A stretch of 64,000 nt of DNA from Kosakonia sacchari SP1. Its GTDB lineage: Bacteria > Pseudomonadota > Gammaproteobacteria > Enterobacterales > Enterobacteriaceae. Where the stretch lies: positions 2,728,001 through 2,792,000 of the forward strand of contig NZ_CP007215.2 in assembly GCF_000300455.3 (NCBI RefSeq). The letters run 5' to 3'. Below are positions 42,633 to 52,457 of this stretch, one piece after another. The first letter of the stretch is position 1. Every line of letters starts with the position of its first letter. A program made the position numbers and the translations under genes. The notes under the pieces were generated by a model. That model was not told the origin of the DNA and did not search any database. It saw nothing but the letters and a program-made list of their open reading frames with translations.

Positions 42633-42721
42633 TTAACTTCCACTTCGCATTGTTAATAAACGAAACAAAGGCGAATTAAACCCGTGAACTTATGGCCCAC
42701 AGGTTTAATTACTTGATGGCC

Positions 42722-43267
<546 letters not shown>

Positions 43268-45196
43268 TTATTCCTCCAGTTGTTGAAGACTGCGGCTGCG
43301 AATCTCTTGTTGCAGCTTCTCGATAACATCATTTACGTCCAGGCTACCCAGGTCTTTACCGCGACGGGTACGCACAGCAACTTTGCCGGCTTCGACCTCT
43401 TTGTCACCACAAACCAGCATATAAGGGACACGACGTAAAGTGTGCTCGCGGATTTTAAAGCCAATCTTCTCGTTTCTCAAGTCTGCTTTTACACGAATGC
43501 CCGCATTTTGCAGTTTACGGGTCAATTCGTTAACGTATTCAGCCTGCGAATCAGTGATGTTCATCACAACTACCTGCACGGGTGCAAGCCAGGTTGGGAA
43601 GAAACCTGCAAATTCTTCAGTCAGGATGCCGATAAAGCGCTCCAGAGAACCAAGAATTGCACGGTGAATCATCACTGGAACTTGTCGCTCGTTGCTTTCG
43701 CCAACATAAGAGGCGTTCAGACGAGACGGCAAGGAGAAGTCCAGCTGGACAGTACCGCACTGCCATGCACGATCGAGGCAGTCATACAGGGTAAATTCAA
43801 TTTTCGGACCGTAGAATGCGCCTTCACCCAGTTGATACTCAAACGGGATATTATTCTCTTCCAGCGCCACAGCCAGGTCCGCCTCAGCACGATCCCACAT
43901 CTCGTCGCTACCGATACGTTTTTCCGGACGAGTGGAGAGTTTGACGACGATCTTCTCGAAGCCAAAGGTGCTGTACATATCGTAGACCAAACGAATACAA
44001 GCGTTCACTTCATCACGCACCTGCTCTTCTGTACAGAAGATGTGGGCGTCATCCTGAGTGAAGCCGCGTACACGCATTAAGCCATGCAGAGCACCTGACG
44101 GCTCGTTACGATGGCAACTACCGAACTCTGCCATACGTAACGGCAAGTCGCGGTAAGATTTTAAGCCCTGGTTAAAGATCTGTACGTGACCCGGGCAGTT
44201 CATCGGCTTGATGCAATATTCACGGTTCTCAGAAGAAGTCGTAAACATGGCATCTTTGTAATTGTCCCAGTGGCCGGTTTTTTCCCACAGCACACGGTCC
44301 ATCATGAACGGGCCTTTCACTTCCTGATACTGGTACTCTTTCAGTTTAGAACGTACGAAAGTTTCCAGTTCACGGAAGATAGTCCAGCCATCGTTATGCC
44401 AGAACACCATACCCGGCGCTTCTTCCTGCATATGATACAGATCGAGCTGCTTACCGATTTTACGGTGATCGCGTTTTGCCGCTTCTTCCAGACGCTGCAG
44501 ATACGCGTTCAGCGCTTTTTTATCTGCCCACGCGGTGCCATAAATACGCTGCAGCATTTTATTATTGCTGTCGCCGCGCCAGTAGGCACCCGCTGTTTTC
44601 ATCAATTTGAAGTGATGGCAAAAACGCATGTTCGGCACGTGCGGACCACGGCACATGTCGACATATTCCTGATGATGATACAAGCCAGGCTTGTCATCAT
44701 GGGCAATATTTTCATCAAGGATCGAAACTTTATAGCTTTCGCCGCGTTTAACAAACGTCTCGCGCGCCTCTTTCCAGCTTACTTTCTGCTTGATGACATC
44801 GTAGTTCGTTTCGGCGAGCTCATGCATACGCTTTTCGAGCGCGTCGATATCTTCCTGGGTCAGCGTATGGTCAAGATCAACGTCATAGTAGAAACCGTTA
44901 TCAATAACCGGACCAATAGCCATTTTGGTGTTGGGCCAAAGTTGCTTAATCGCATGACCTAACAGATGCGCACAGGAGTGACGGATGATTTCCAGACCGT
45001 CCTCATCTTTTGCGGTGATGATGGCGAGTTTGGCATCGCTGTCAATCACATCACATGCATCTACCAGTTCACCGTTGACGCGACCAGCGATACAGGCTTT
45101 CGCCAGCCCCGGACCGATATCCAGCGCAACATCCATTGGGCTTACAGCGTGGTCATAATGGCGTTGACTGCCATCAGGAAGAGTAATTACAGGCAT
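43268..45196 (-). CDS. thrS: Threonyl-tRNA synthetase
   Basis: 642 residues. TGS domain (1-61), second N-terminal editing domain with [16 protein letters not shown], class II catalytic core and anticodon-binding domain. The zinc ligands are the Cys in [12 protein letters not shown] and two later histidines, positions shared with E. coli. Regulated by binding its own mRNA leader, which mimics tRNA-Thr. Head of the thrS-infC-rpmI-rplT-pheMST-ihfA block. Confidence 0.99.
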   Translation of the reverse strand: MPVITLPDGSQRHYDHAVSPMDVALDIGPGLAKACIAGRVNGELVDACDVIDSDAKLAIITAKDEDGLEIIRHSCAHLLGHAIKQLWPNTKMAIGPVIDNGFYYDVDLDHTLTQEDIDALEKRMHELAETNYDVIKQKVSWKEARETFVKRGESYKVSILDENIAHDDKPGLYHHQEYVDMCRGPHVPNMRFCHHFKLMKTAGAYWRGDSNNKMLQRIYGTAWADKKALNAYLQRLEEAAKRDHRKIGKQLDLYHMQEEAPGMVFWHNDGWTIFRELETFVRSKLKEYQYQEVKGPFMMDRVLWEKTGHWDNYKDAMFTTSSENREYCIKPMNCPGHVQIFNQGLKSYRDLPLRMAEFGSCHRNEPSGALHGLMRVRGFTQDDAHIFCTEEQVRDEVNACIRLVYDMYSTFGFEKIVVKLSTRPEKRIGSDEMWDRAEADLAVALEENNIPFEYQLGEGAFYGPKIEFTLYDCLDRAWQCGTVQLDFSLPSRLNASYVGESNERQVPVMIHRAILGSLERFIGILTEEFAGFFPTWLAPVQVVVMNITDSQAEYVNELTRKLQNAGIRVKADLRNEKIGFKIREHTLRRVPYMLVCGDKEVEAGKVAVRTRRGKDLGSLDVNDVIEKLQQEIRSRSLQQLEE

Positions 45197-45580
45197 TTCA
45201 TTTCCTTAATTTGCAGTGGTGCCCCGCACGAAAGAGCACATACAAAATGAGAGATCAAAGATATAACAGCCGCGACGATAAGTTTTCTCGCTTCACTCTG
45301 CGGAATTTGTACAGCGTAGAGATCAACCACTACCTGATACCCTTACCTGCCGCTGTTAAGTACCCGGCAATAGTACACATTTGCGAAGGGGGTTGAAAGG
45401 ATTAGTGTGACGCGGCTCAATAGTGGTGCTTTATTGCAGATTCACGGTTTCGCATGGAAAAACGTTTCAAAAACAGCCACACCCCCTGAGGATTATCTGA
45501 TTTTTTAGCAAAATCTTGACATGGTGGTATCTCAAGCCGTTTATTTGGCTACCCGTTAACGCCTAACCTACTGATAAAGC
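45197..45580. other. thrS leader/operator and gap to the small membrane gene
   Basis: The first 170 bases left of thrS form its leader. On the minus strand complementary segments AACAGC (45352-45357) and GCTGTT (45265-45270) enclose a structured stretch, as expected for the translational operator. Further right to 45510 no gene is seen. Confidence 0.5.
45516..45545 (+). promoter_or_regulatory. Promoter of the 41-residue membrane protein gene
   Basis: Consensus TTGACA at 45516-45521 and TTTATT at 45540-45545 with 18-bp spacing. Confidence 0.6.
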
Positions 45581-45706
45581 ATGGCAATCCTTTACTCCAT
45601 TGTTATTTTCGCACTTCTCGCGATCATTATTTTTTCGTTTTATAAGCACCACAGCATGAAGTCGTCCCGCACCCTTCCGGGCCGTTACAAGAAACGGCGT
45701 GGATAA
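45581..45706 (+). CDS. Small single-pass membrane protein, function unknown
   Basis: 41 residues. Residues 2-20 (AILYSIVIFALLAIIIFSF) are a membrane segment, followed by a very basic tail (YKHHSMKSSRTLPGRYKKRR) that would sit in the cytoplasm by the positive-inside rule. Flanked by its own promoter (TTGACA at 45516) and a strong terminator at 45739, so it is a complete monocistronic unit. No strong Shine-Dalgarno precedes the ATG. Not E. coli YniD, which lies in the same interval there but has a different sequence. No function can be assigned. Confidence 0.7.
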   Translation: MAILYSIVIFALLAIIIFSFYKHHSMKSSRTLPGRYKKRRG

Positions 45707-45738
45707 CACCGTTTTCTTTGACAAGTCAGGACGTTTCA

Positions 45739-45768
45739 GAAAGGCACGCATGGCTCGTGCCTTTCTTT
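45739..45768 (+). terminator. Terminator of the small membrane protein gene
   Basis: 10-bp stem GAAAGGCACG/CGTGCCTTTC with loop CATGGCT, then TTTAT. Pairs on the minus strand as well, so may also stop fumD transcripts. Confidence 0.85.
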
Positions 45769-45788
45769 ATCATATCCACCCTGCTTTT

Positions 45789-46001
45789 TCAGGCGTTGTA
45801 ACCTAAAGCGCGGATCACGGTTTCCATCGCTTCTTGCGTTAGCTCGGATCGCTTAATTTTCGTATTGGCCAGCATGGTTCTGACCACCCCGGCAATCACA
45901 ATATGTTTAGGTTCTTGTCCGAGATCGCGCATTTCCAGCACGATTTTCCCCACTACACGGCACATTTCTTCATATAACGCTTCGTCTTTTGACGTCCCCA
46001 T
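45789..46001 (-). CDS. fumD: Fumarase D-like protein (YdhZ)
   Basis: 70 residues, close to E. coli FumD: MCRVVGKIVLEMRDLGQEPK and HIVIAGVVRTMLAN are nearly the same. Fumarase activity has been reported for E. coli FumD, which is unlike classes I and II and very small; the assignment here follows that family. In E. coli the gene lies beside pykF; here it is about 40 kb away in an accessory interval. Could be a relocated copy rather than the only one. Confidence 0.88.
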   Translation of the reverse strand: MGTSKDEALYEEMCRVVGKIVLEMRDLGQEPKHIVIAGVVRTMLANTKIKRSELTQEAMETVIRALGYNA

Positions 46002-46216
46002 TTCACCTCCGGTAGCGATGGTTTTGATAAGCAGGCTGCCTTACGAAGAAAGCGACCTGCATCTGTAAAAAGAGTCAGTAAAGCATATTGTTACCAACAT
46101 CTGTACACTGTGGCTGTCCACCTGACAGCATGAAGAGGCTACGCAAGCGGCTTTTTTCTGTGCGTCATCTATTTTCAGACACTTGCACAAAGTTAAATTT
46201 GCCTGCGAATTTACCT

Positions 46217-46243
46217 TAAAGTTAATCAGCCCCTTGCCGATGA
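46217..46243 (+). promoter_or_regulatory. Sigma-28 (FliA) promoter of the orphan flagellin
   Basis: TAAAGTTA, 11-nt spacer, GCCGATGA: one mismatch in each box to TAAAGTTT-N11-GCCGATAA. The expected RNA start lies about 30 nt before the ATG. Confidence 0.9.
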
Positions 46244-46280
46244 TTAATTCATTAGCGGTCTGAATGAATCACTGACGGTA

Positions 46281-47726
46281 ATGCAGGCAATCAATCATAA
46301 TGAGTTTATCGGGCTGAACCTCTCCGCCCGAAAAAAAACGACCTCCACGCTACAAGAAAGCATTGAACGTCTGTCTTCGGGGTTACGCATTAATGGCGCG
46401 AAAGACGATGCTGCCGGGCAGTCTATCGCTAACCGCATGCGATCTAACGCCAGTGCGGACAGCGTGGTGTCGCGCGGACTTGATGATGCTATCAGTATGG
46501 CGCAGACTGCGGATGGCAGCCTGAGCACGGTTAGCGAGCTTTTGATCCGGGCGAAAAGCCTGGCCATACAATCCGGAAACAGCACGCTCTCAGAGAATGA
46601 CCGGCAAAGCATTCAGAACGAATATCAAAATATTCTTAACAATATTCAGTCAATCTCGGAGGGTACAGAGATTTTTGGACGCTACCCGCTGGCGACTGAT
46701 TCACCAGAACTGCCGCCAGAGTTGATTGGTGATGTGCCGCCGCTAAACGTAAAGTTTCCGGTTCAGGGAACCAATTATTCGTTCAGTTCAGGCATTATCT
46801 CGCTGGCCTATATACCTGCCGGTTCGACCAATATTGCTATTACTATTGATTCACTGGGCCTGGATGATGACATTCAGTTATTCACGCGCGACGGCAAGCA
46901 TCTGGCCGGTACACCGATTAATGGCACAGCGCCGGACTATACATGGAAAAGCCGCGGTATAACGGATTCAGCGAAAGCGACCAGCCGTGTACTCACCGAA
47001 GCCAATGGTTTTGCACATGGTGCAACCTACGACGATTCTTTACTAATTGAAGGAGGCGCATCGTGGGCGCTAAACGGTAGCGAGACGCTGAACTACAACG
47101 GTATGACTATCGCTTACAGCGGCGATGGTGACCGTTACGAACCCGGCAATGCCTACAATGACGGTAGCAACGGTTCAAACCGACTCGAGCGGGTAAAAAT
47201 CGATAACGTTACGGAAGATTTGGTGGTGATGATCGTGGGCAGTGGTTCTTTTACCAGCAATTTAACCTGGGGCACCCTGCCAAAACCAACGATAACACCT
47301 GCGGAACCGCCAAAGCAGAGTCGTCCGTGGGAGGTCGTAACCAGCGCGAACGTTGGTGATGATATCCAATCCGTAACCATGCCAGCCACGCCGGCTGACG
47401 TGAAATCACTGGGTTTAAACGCGACATCCTTACAAACGGCGGCCTCGGCAGGTGTTGCAATGGGTGCGCTTGACAAAGCACTGGATAAAGTAAGCGCCTG
47501 GCGCGCGCAATATGGCGCGTATATCAATCGTTTCGAATCGAATAAATCGGTACTGGCACAACAAAATGTTGCAACACAAGCGGCAAAGAGCCGGATTGAA
47601 GATGCGGATTACGCGCTGGAAGTCAGTAAGATGGCCAAAGCGCAGATATTACAGCAGAGCCAGGATATGGTGCTAAAAGTCGCTAACCAGTCGGTAGAGA
47701 ATATTCTGGCGCTTCTTCGCAGCTAA
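46281..47726 (+). CDS. Orphan flagellin with atypical central domain
   Basis: 481 residues. The N-terminal D0/D1 part (about 1-130) carries ESIERLSSGLRINGAKDDAA and the C-terminal part (about 395-481) carries SRIEDADYALEVSKMAKAQI and ends NILALLRS, so both ends needed for filament assembly are intact. The middle (about 145-375) is not the usual D2/D3. It has IAITIDSLGLDDDIQLFTRD and RLERVKIDNVTEDLVVMIVG, which resemble a PPC-type (pre-peptidase C-terminal) beta domain; this is an inference by eye. No HExxH is present, so it is not a flagellinolysin. No other flagellar gene is nearby. A sigma-28 promoter at 46217 places it in the late flagellar regulon. Confidence 0.88.
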   Translation: MQAINHNEFIGLNLSARKKTTSTLQESIERLSSGLRINGAKDDAAGQSIANRMRSNASADSVVSRGLDDAISMAQTADGSLSTVSELLIRAKSLAIQSGNSTLSENDRQSIQNEYQNILNNIQSISEGTEIFGRYPLATDSPELPPELIGDVPPLNVKFPVQGTNYSFSSGIISLAYIPAGSTNIAITIDSLGLDDDIQLFTRDGKHLAGTPINGTAPDYTWKSRGITDSAKATSRVLTEANGFAHGATYDDSLLIEGGASWALNGSETLNYNGMTIAYSGDGDRYEPGNAYNDGSNGSNRLERVKIDNVTEDLVVMIVGSGSFTSNLTWGTLPKPTITPAEPPKQSRPWEVVTSANVGDDIQSVTMPATPADVKSLGLNATSLQTAASAGVAMGALDKALDKVSAWRAQYGAYINRFESNKSVLAQQNVATQAAKSRIEDADYALEVSKMAKAQILQQSQDMVLKVANQSVENILALLRS

Positions 47727-47830
47727 CATCGTATTTTCACAACATTTAATAACAGCAATCAATAACAAAACCATTTGCCCCCCGCGACGAAATAACCTTA
47801 TTTCACAGAATCCGCGTTACGGCAAAAATA

Positions 47831-47861
47831 AAAAAACCGGTGCGACTTAATCCGGTTTTTT
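47831..47861. terminator. Bidirectional terminator between the flagellin and the 71-residue exported protein
   Basis: 10-bp stem AAAAAACCGG/CCGGTTTTTT with an 11-nt loop; gives T6 in both directions between two convergent genes. Confidence 0.9.
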
Positions 47862-47890
47862 CAAAGTTAATGAATTAACTCAGAATGTAT

Positions 47891-48106
47891 TTAGTTCCAC
47901 TCACCCGCGACCAGGGTATGCGCATTAAACGCATTGTCATTTGAGCCCTGAGTTGATTGAGACACCGGAACCATATTGGAACCCGCTTCAATATTGGTGA
48001 TGTTAGTGTTAGTCTGACTGGCAGTTGCTGCAGGCTGAGCCGCGAAAACGCCAAAAGAGAGTGCAGAAAGCACGACGGCGACCGCAGCGGTTTTGATTTT
48101 TTTCAT
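47891..48106 (-). CDS. Small exported protein, function unknown
   Basis: 71 residues. Signal peptide KKIKTAAVAVVLSALSFGVF with cleavage likely after FAA (about residue 23), leaving a mature peptide of about 48 residues rich in Asn, Thr, Ala and Ser (QTNTNITNIEAGSNM..., ending LVAGEWN) with no cysteine. Own transcription unit, with the bidirectional terminator at 47831. No family recognised; it resembles in build the small periplasmic stress proteins of enterics, but no motif supports a specific one. Confidence 0.65.
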   Translation of the reverse strand: MKKIKTAAVAVVLSALSFGVFAAQPAATASQTNTNITNIEAGSNMVPVSQSTQGSNDNAFNAHTLVAGEWN

Positions 48107-48350
48107 AATTAAATTCTCATTCTTGAATAATTACATTACTGGCTGGGCGCTTTTTAGCCCGTGTTGTTAGTGTAGATCTGGATCACACTTTTGCACAGTC
48201 AATTTATTTATCCATTCGTGTCAAATAAACTGAATATGTAACCCAAATATTAATTGTGAGGAAATTATGAAGAGAAAAGAATACTTAAACGAAATTGAAA
48301 ATAGAATGGTGGAATGAAAAGAGCACAAATTAACAAATAAAAAATTAACA

Positions 48351-48380
48351 AATAAAAGATGGGCCGATATTTTCGGCCCA
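48351..48380 (-). terminator. ydiY terminator
   Basis: Stem TGGGCCG/CGGCCCA with a 7-nt loop and TCTTTTATTT on the minus strand, 5 nt after the ydiY stop. Confidence 0.85.
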
Positions 48381-48385
48381 ACGAA

Positions 48386-49141
48386 TTACATTTTATAGCC
48401 TAACGTTACCGTCGTTCTGCGATCGGTATGATCCGGCGCCGTTGACGGTGGCTGGGAGTTCCAGGTCAGGTTATACGCGACTTTCAGAGCAAAGTGCGCG
48501 TTAATCGCTACGTTCAGCGCTGTTTCTGAGTTCACGGTAGTATCGTCCGCACCAAATACGGAAACACCCTGCGTGAATTTCGTGGTATCGGTCATCTGCC
48601 AGGCGTAGGTGCCGGAAGCATAACCGAGCCCGGTCGTTTTCGTGTTGCCGTCGGTGTACTTGTCATAACGAACACCAGGACCGAATTCAAAGCGCAGGCT
48701 GTGAACCGGACCATTCAGGAACTGACGACCATAACCAGCGGTCAGCACATCGCGATCGCGATAGCCGTTATAGCGGTCAGTTAACCAGCTCGCCTGGCCA
48801 AACAGGTAATCGTAATCCGTCATGTTATAACGGCTACGGCCACCTACTGCGTATTTTTCAGACGAACGCACATCATTTGACGATGTATTGCTGGCGTTGC
48901 CCCACAAAGACCAGGCGGTAGTCTCGCCATACCAGGTCAAGGTGGAATCAGCAGTCAAAGAGGAGCTCTTTGTATTGCCGGACTGAGCCAGATAACCACC
49001 GTTTACACCGCCTTCAAACGGCGCTTTAGCGGTAGAGGGATCATCCATGACAGTAAAAACGGTATCATCTGCAAACGCGTGCATTGATACAAACACACCC
49101 GCCGCCATCACAAGCACGGGTACTGTCTTCAAAAGCTTCAT
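48386..49141 (-). CDS. ydiY: Acid-inducible outer-membrane-type protein YdiY (DUF481)
   Basis: 251 residues. Signal peptide with cleavage near MHAFADD, then a DUF481 beta-rich domain with alternating hydrophobic strands (LTADSTLTWYGETTAWSLWG; TTVTLGYKM at the end, finishing in an aromatic-rich strand), as in outer-membrane beta-barrels. Known in E. coli as acid-inducible; molecular role unknown. Divergent from pfkB with a 291-bp gap that holds both promoters. Confidence 0.92.
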   Translation of the reverse strand: MKLLKTVPVLVMAAGVFVSMHAFADDTVFTVMDDPSTAKAPFEGGVNGGYLAQSGNTKSSSLTADSTLTWYGETTAWSLWGNASNTSSNDVRSSEKYAVGGRSRYNMTDYDYLFGQASWLTDRYNGYRDRDVLTAGYGRQFLNGPVHSLRFEFGPGVRYDKYTDGNTKTTGLGYASGTYAWQMTDTTKFTQGVSVFGADDTTVNSETALNVAINAHFALKVAYNLTWNSQPPSTAPDHTDRRTTVTLGYKM

Positions 49142-49432
49142 TTATTTAGAGTCCGAACAGCAAAAAAAGAGACCAACACGGTCCCGGAAACTTTCATTAG
49201 GATCAATGACCAGCGGTCCAAAGAAAGGTAACAAATTATAAAAAGGCCGCTTAAACATATCAATGAAATCTTATTTGATTTTTTGAATAAGAGGGATCTT
49301 AAAACAGCACAAACGGTTATTAATCACCGCTGCGCATTAAATCAATATCATTTTGAAATCATGCCTTTAATTCCTTTCCCTTCTGCTTGAACAGTGCCAG
49401 GCTTACATCAGTCTGAGAAAAAGGAGGTCATC

Positions 49433-50365
49433 ATGGCAGCTATATATACCCTTACGCTGGCGCCTTCGCTTGATAGTGCGACACTGACGCCACAAATTTA
49501 TCCCGAAGGTAAACTGCGTTGTACGGCGCCCGTTTTTGAGCCTGGCGGTGGCGGTATTAATGTTGCCCGCGCAATTGCACATCTGGGCGGTAAAGCAACG
49601 GCAATATTTCCCACTGGTGGCGCAACGGGCGAGCATCTCACCGCATTGCTTGCAGATGAGAACGTACCAACCGTAACCGTAGCCACACAAGACTGGACGC
49701 GGCAGAACCTGCACGTTCATGTCGAGTCCAGCGGTGAGCAATACCGGTTTGTCATGCCCGGCGCTACATTGAACGAAGACGAGTTTCGCCAGATAGAAGA
49801 GAAAGTCCTGACTATTGAACGTGGCGCGATTTTGGTGATAAGCGGCAGCCTGCCCCCTGGCGTTCAGATCGAAAAGCTGACACAGCTAATTAAAGCCGCG
49901 CAAAAACAAGGAATTCGCTGCATTGTCGATAGCTCGGGCGAGGCGCTAAACGCAGCGCTCGCAATTGGTAATATCGAGCTGGTAAAACCCAACCAGAAGG
50001 AGTTGAGCGCGCTGGTCGGCAGAGAGCTTACCCAGCCTGATGATGTGCGCAAAGCCGCGCAGGAGATCGTTCAAACGGGCAAAGCCTTGCGCGTGGTCGT
50101 CTCTCTTGGCCCGCAGGGCGCATTGGGCGTGGATGCCAATAATTGTGTTCAGGTCGTACCGCCGCCGATGAAAAGCCAAAGTACGGTGGGGGCTGGCGAC
50201 AGCATGGTTGGCGCAATGACGCTCAAACTTGCACAAGATGCGTCTTTTGATGACATGGTACGTTTCGGCGTCGCCGCCGGGAGTGCAGCCACCATCAACC
50301 AGGGGACTCGCTTGTGCGCGCAGCAAGACACGCAAAAAATTTACGACTATTTGCGCCATGCCTGA
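49433..50365 (+). CDS. pfkB: 6-phosphofructokinase II
   Basis: 310 residues from the ATG at 49433, set by a full-strength Shine-Dalgarno AAGGAGGT 4 nt upstream; longer frames lack one. Ribokinase (PfkB) family: FEPGGGGINVARAIAHLGG substrate motif and STVGAGDSMVGAM with the catalytic Asp. Minor ATP-dependent phosphofructokinase of glycolysis, inhibited by ATP in E. coli. Confidence 0.98.
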   Translation: MAAIYTLTLAPSLDSATLTPQIYPEGKLRCTAPVFEPGGGGINVARAIAHLGGKATAIFPTGGATGEHLTALLADENVPTVTVATQDWTRQNLHVHVESSGEQYRFVMPGATLNEDEFRQIEEKVLTIERGAILVISGSLPPGVQIEKLTQLIKAAQKQGIRCIVDSSGEALNAALAIGNIELVKPNQKELSALVGRELTQPDDVRKAAQEIVQTGKALRVVVSLGPQGALGVDANNCVQVVPPPMKSQSTVGAGDSMVGAMTLKLAQDASFDDMVRFGVAAGSAATINQGTRLCAQQDTQKIYDYLRHA

Positions 50366-50476
50366 CATACCTCCCCTTCCGGCAGGAAGGGGAAATATCA
50401 AATATCCCTGCGGTGGTCGACAAATGTCACTCGCCGTCTATGCTAAAAAAACATCAAGATAACAATGAGGTGAAAG

Positions 50477-50767
50477 ATGGGCAGCGATGGCATCACCCGC
50501 TACGTAGTCGAGGTCAAATTTCATGACCAAACGCTGACAGACATCAACGAGATTAATAACCACTTTACACGCGCCGGCTTTCTCCTCACGATGGCGGATG
50601 ATAATGGCAACGTACACGATCTTGGCACCAATACGTTCGGTTTCATCAGTGCGCTAAGTGAAAAGGATGTTCATGCACTGGCAAGCGGGCTTGCTGAAAG
50701 CGCAGTGGACGAAGAGACGGAAATCACTGTCACCACCTGGGAAGCGTTCCAGAAGCAGGAACATTAA
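50477..50767 (+). CDS. ydiZ: YdiZ, GhoS-fold small protein
   Basis: 96 residues, Shine-Dalgarno AGGTGAAAG. Equivalent in length and place to E. coli YdiZ. The fold family is, as I recall, that of GhoS (antitoxin RNase of the GhoT/GhoS type V system), but no small hydrophobic GhoT-like partner is encoded nearby, so a toxin-antitoxin role is doubtful. YVVEVKFHDQTLTDINEINN at the N-terminus forms the ferredoxin-like first strand and helix. Function unknown. Confidence 0.85.
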   Translation: MGSDGITRYVVEVKFHDQTLTDINEINNHFTRAGFLLTMADDNGNVHDLGTNTFGFISALSEKDVHALASGLAESAVDEETEITVTTWEAFQKQEH

Positions 50768-50871
50768 GTGCCTTTCCACCGTTGCGTATGCCGGGCGTGC
50801 GTTAAGTCGGATTTTTCAACAGCTGTAGTGCGCTAACCTTATGATCTGGCTGATTACATGGGAGAGACATC

Positions 50872-51732
50872 ATGTGGCAAGCGATAAGTGGTCTGTTAAG
50901 CGAACAACTGGGTGAAGGCGAAATTGAACAACGCGATGAACTGCCCGGTGGCGAAATCCATGCCGCGTGGCACATACGCTACGCTGGGCGCGATCTCTTC
51001 GTAAAATGCGATGATCGTGAACTGCTCCCCATTTTTACGGCCGAAGCCGACCAACTCGCCCTGCTGGCACGCAGCAATACCGTGCGTGTTCCTGCGGTTT
51101 GGGCGGTGGGAAGCGACCGCGACTACAGCTTTCTGGTCATGGAGTATCTTCCAGCTCGTCCGCTTGATGCGCATAACGCGTTTATGCTCGGTCAGCAGCT
51201 AGCGCGTCTTCACCAGTGGAGCGATCAGCCGCAGTTTGGCCTCGATTTCGATAACGATCTTTCCACCACGCCGCAGCCCAACGCATGGCAGCGCCGCTGG
51301 TCAACGTTTTTCGCGGAGCAACGCATTGGCTGGCAGTTAGAGCTGGCGGCGGAAAGAGGGCTGGAGTTTGGCAACATCGATGCGATTGTCGAACACGTTC
51401 AGCAACGACTGAGTTCTCACCAACCGCAAGCCTCACTATTGCACGGCGATCTTTGGTCGGCCAACTGTGCACTTGGGCCTGACGGTCCTTACATTTACGA
51501 CCCTGCTTGCTACTGGGGCGACCGTGAGTGTGACCTGGCGATGCTGCCGCTCCATCCGGACCAGCCGCCGCAAATCTATGACGGTTACCAGTCCATCTCC
51601 CCGCTTCCCTCTGATTTCCTCGAACGCCAACCTCTTTATCAGCTTTACACTTTGTTTAATCGGGCAATCTTGTTCGGTGGCGAACATCTGGTGAATGCGC
51701 AAAAGGCGCTGGATCGTGTGCTGGCGGCGTGA
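50872..51732 (+). CDS. yniA: Fructosamine kinase family protein YniA
   Basis: 286 residues, aminoglycoside phosphotransferase-like kinase fold. Catalytic loop LLHGDLWSANCALG and metal motif IYDPACYWGDRECDLAM are present. FN3K relatives phosphorylate ketosamine adducts on glycated proteins so that they break down; physiological substrate of YniA is not settled. GGAGAG Shine-Dalgarno; next to ydiZ as in E. coli. Confidence 0.94.
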   Translation: MWQAISGLLSEQLGEGEIEQRDELPGGEIHAAWHIRYAGRDLFVKCDDRELLPIFTAEADQLALLARSNTVRVPAVWAVGSDRDYSFLVMEYLPARPLDAHNAFMLGQQLARLHQWSDQPQFGLDFDNDLSTTPQPNAWQRRWSTFFAEQRIGWQLELAAERGLEFGNIDAIVEHVQQRLSSHQPQASLLHGDLWSANCALGPDGPYIYDPACYWGDRECDLAMLPLHPDQPPQIYDGYQSISPLPSDFLERQPLYQLYTLFNRAILFGGEHLVNAQKALDRVLAA

Positions 51733-51776
51733 GTGTTGTTCTCAGACCCGGGGCGCGACGCCTCGGGTTTGGGGTA

Positions 51777-52313
51777 TTACAGGAAACCAAGCAGCGTAAA
51801 AAAGAAATAGCCTGCAACAATAATTATCACCGGCAATACATAGAGCGGGAAAATTTGCAGAAAGATAGTGTGATGCGGCACCACAATGCGTGCTTCAATC
51901 TGCTCACGCGTTAACCCTTCAGGCCCTTTGGCTTTCTCGAGGATCATCTGGTTTTCCACGCCTTCACGCAGAAAACGCGCCTGACGACTCATGCGCGCAC
52001 CGGACGCCTGCAGCGCCAGTCCGACAAAAATCAGCACATAAATAATCCAGAACATGATGTTCAAGCTTTGGTGGAAATCAGGCGTTGGCGAGTTGTACCA
52101 AAAAAGATTCAGGAATGGCGTGTTAAAACGCATCATCTCAATGATCACATGGGCGAAATCCAGCATCACGGCATTAATGCCCGGCTGTTTTTCGCTGTGA
52201 TCGTACATAAACTTCAGTACCGAAATAATTGTCGAAATGACGGCTGGAATAAAAATCACCCAACCCAGAACGCGTTTCAGCACGGCGATGCGTCCAGCTT
52301 GTTGATACGTCAT
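51777..52313 (-). CDS. yniB: Inner membrane protein YniB
   Basis: 178 residues from the ATG at 52313 (MTYQQAGRIAVLKRV), the E. coli start. Three probable membrane segments: about 17-37 (WVIFIPAVISTIISVL), about 85-105 (NIMFWIIYVLIFVGLAL) and the C-terminal IFLQIFPLYVLPVIIIVAGY. Function unknown. Convergent with yniA and divergent from hxpB. Confidence 0.92.
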   Translation of the reverse strand: MTYQQAGRIAVLKRVLGWVIFIPAVISTIISVLKFMYDHSEKQPGINAVMLDFAHVIIEMMRFNTPFLNLFWYNSPTPDFHQSLNIMFWIIYVLIFVGLALQASGARMSRQARFLREGVENQMILEKAKGPEGLTREQIEARIVVPHHTIFLQIFPLYVLPVIIIVAGYFFFTLLGFL

Positions 52314-52457
52314 GGATTCCCCTTGTAAGTGACGCACTGTTTGCGCCTTAGTCTACCTGCTGATAACCATTTTCGCCTGATCTTTAAAGGCAGTATGATG
52401 AATGCTTAACCATAATTTCGCTTTTATCCCTGCAAAATCCGTGAATAGAGAGGTGTT

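Noticed and set aside
50477-50767. YdiZ as an active type V antitoxin
   Set aside because: Fold family may be that of GhoS, but no GhoT-like small hydrophobic toxin gene is adjacent.
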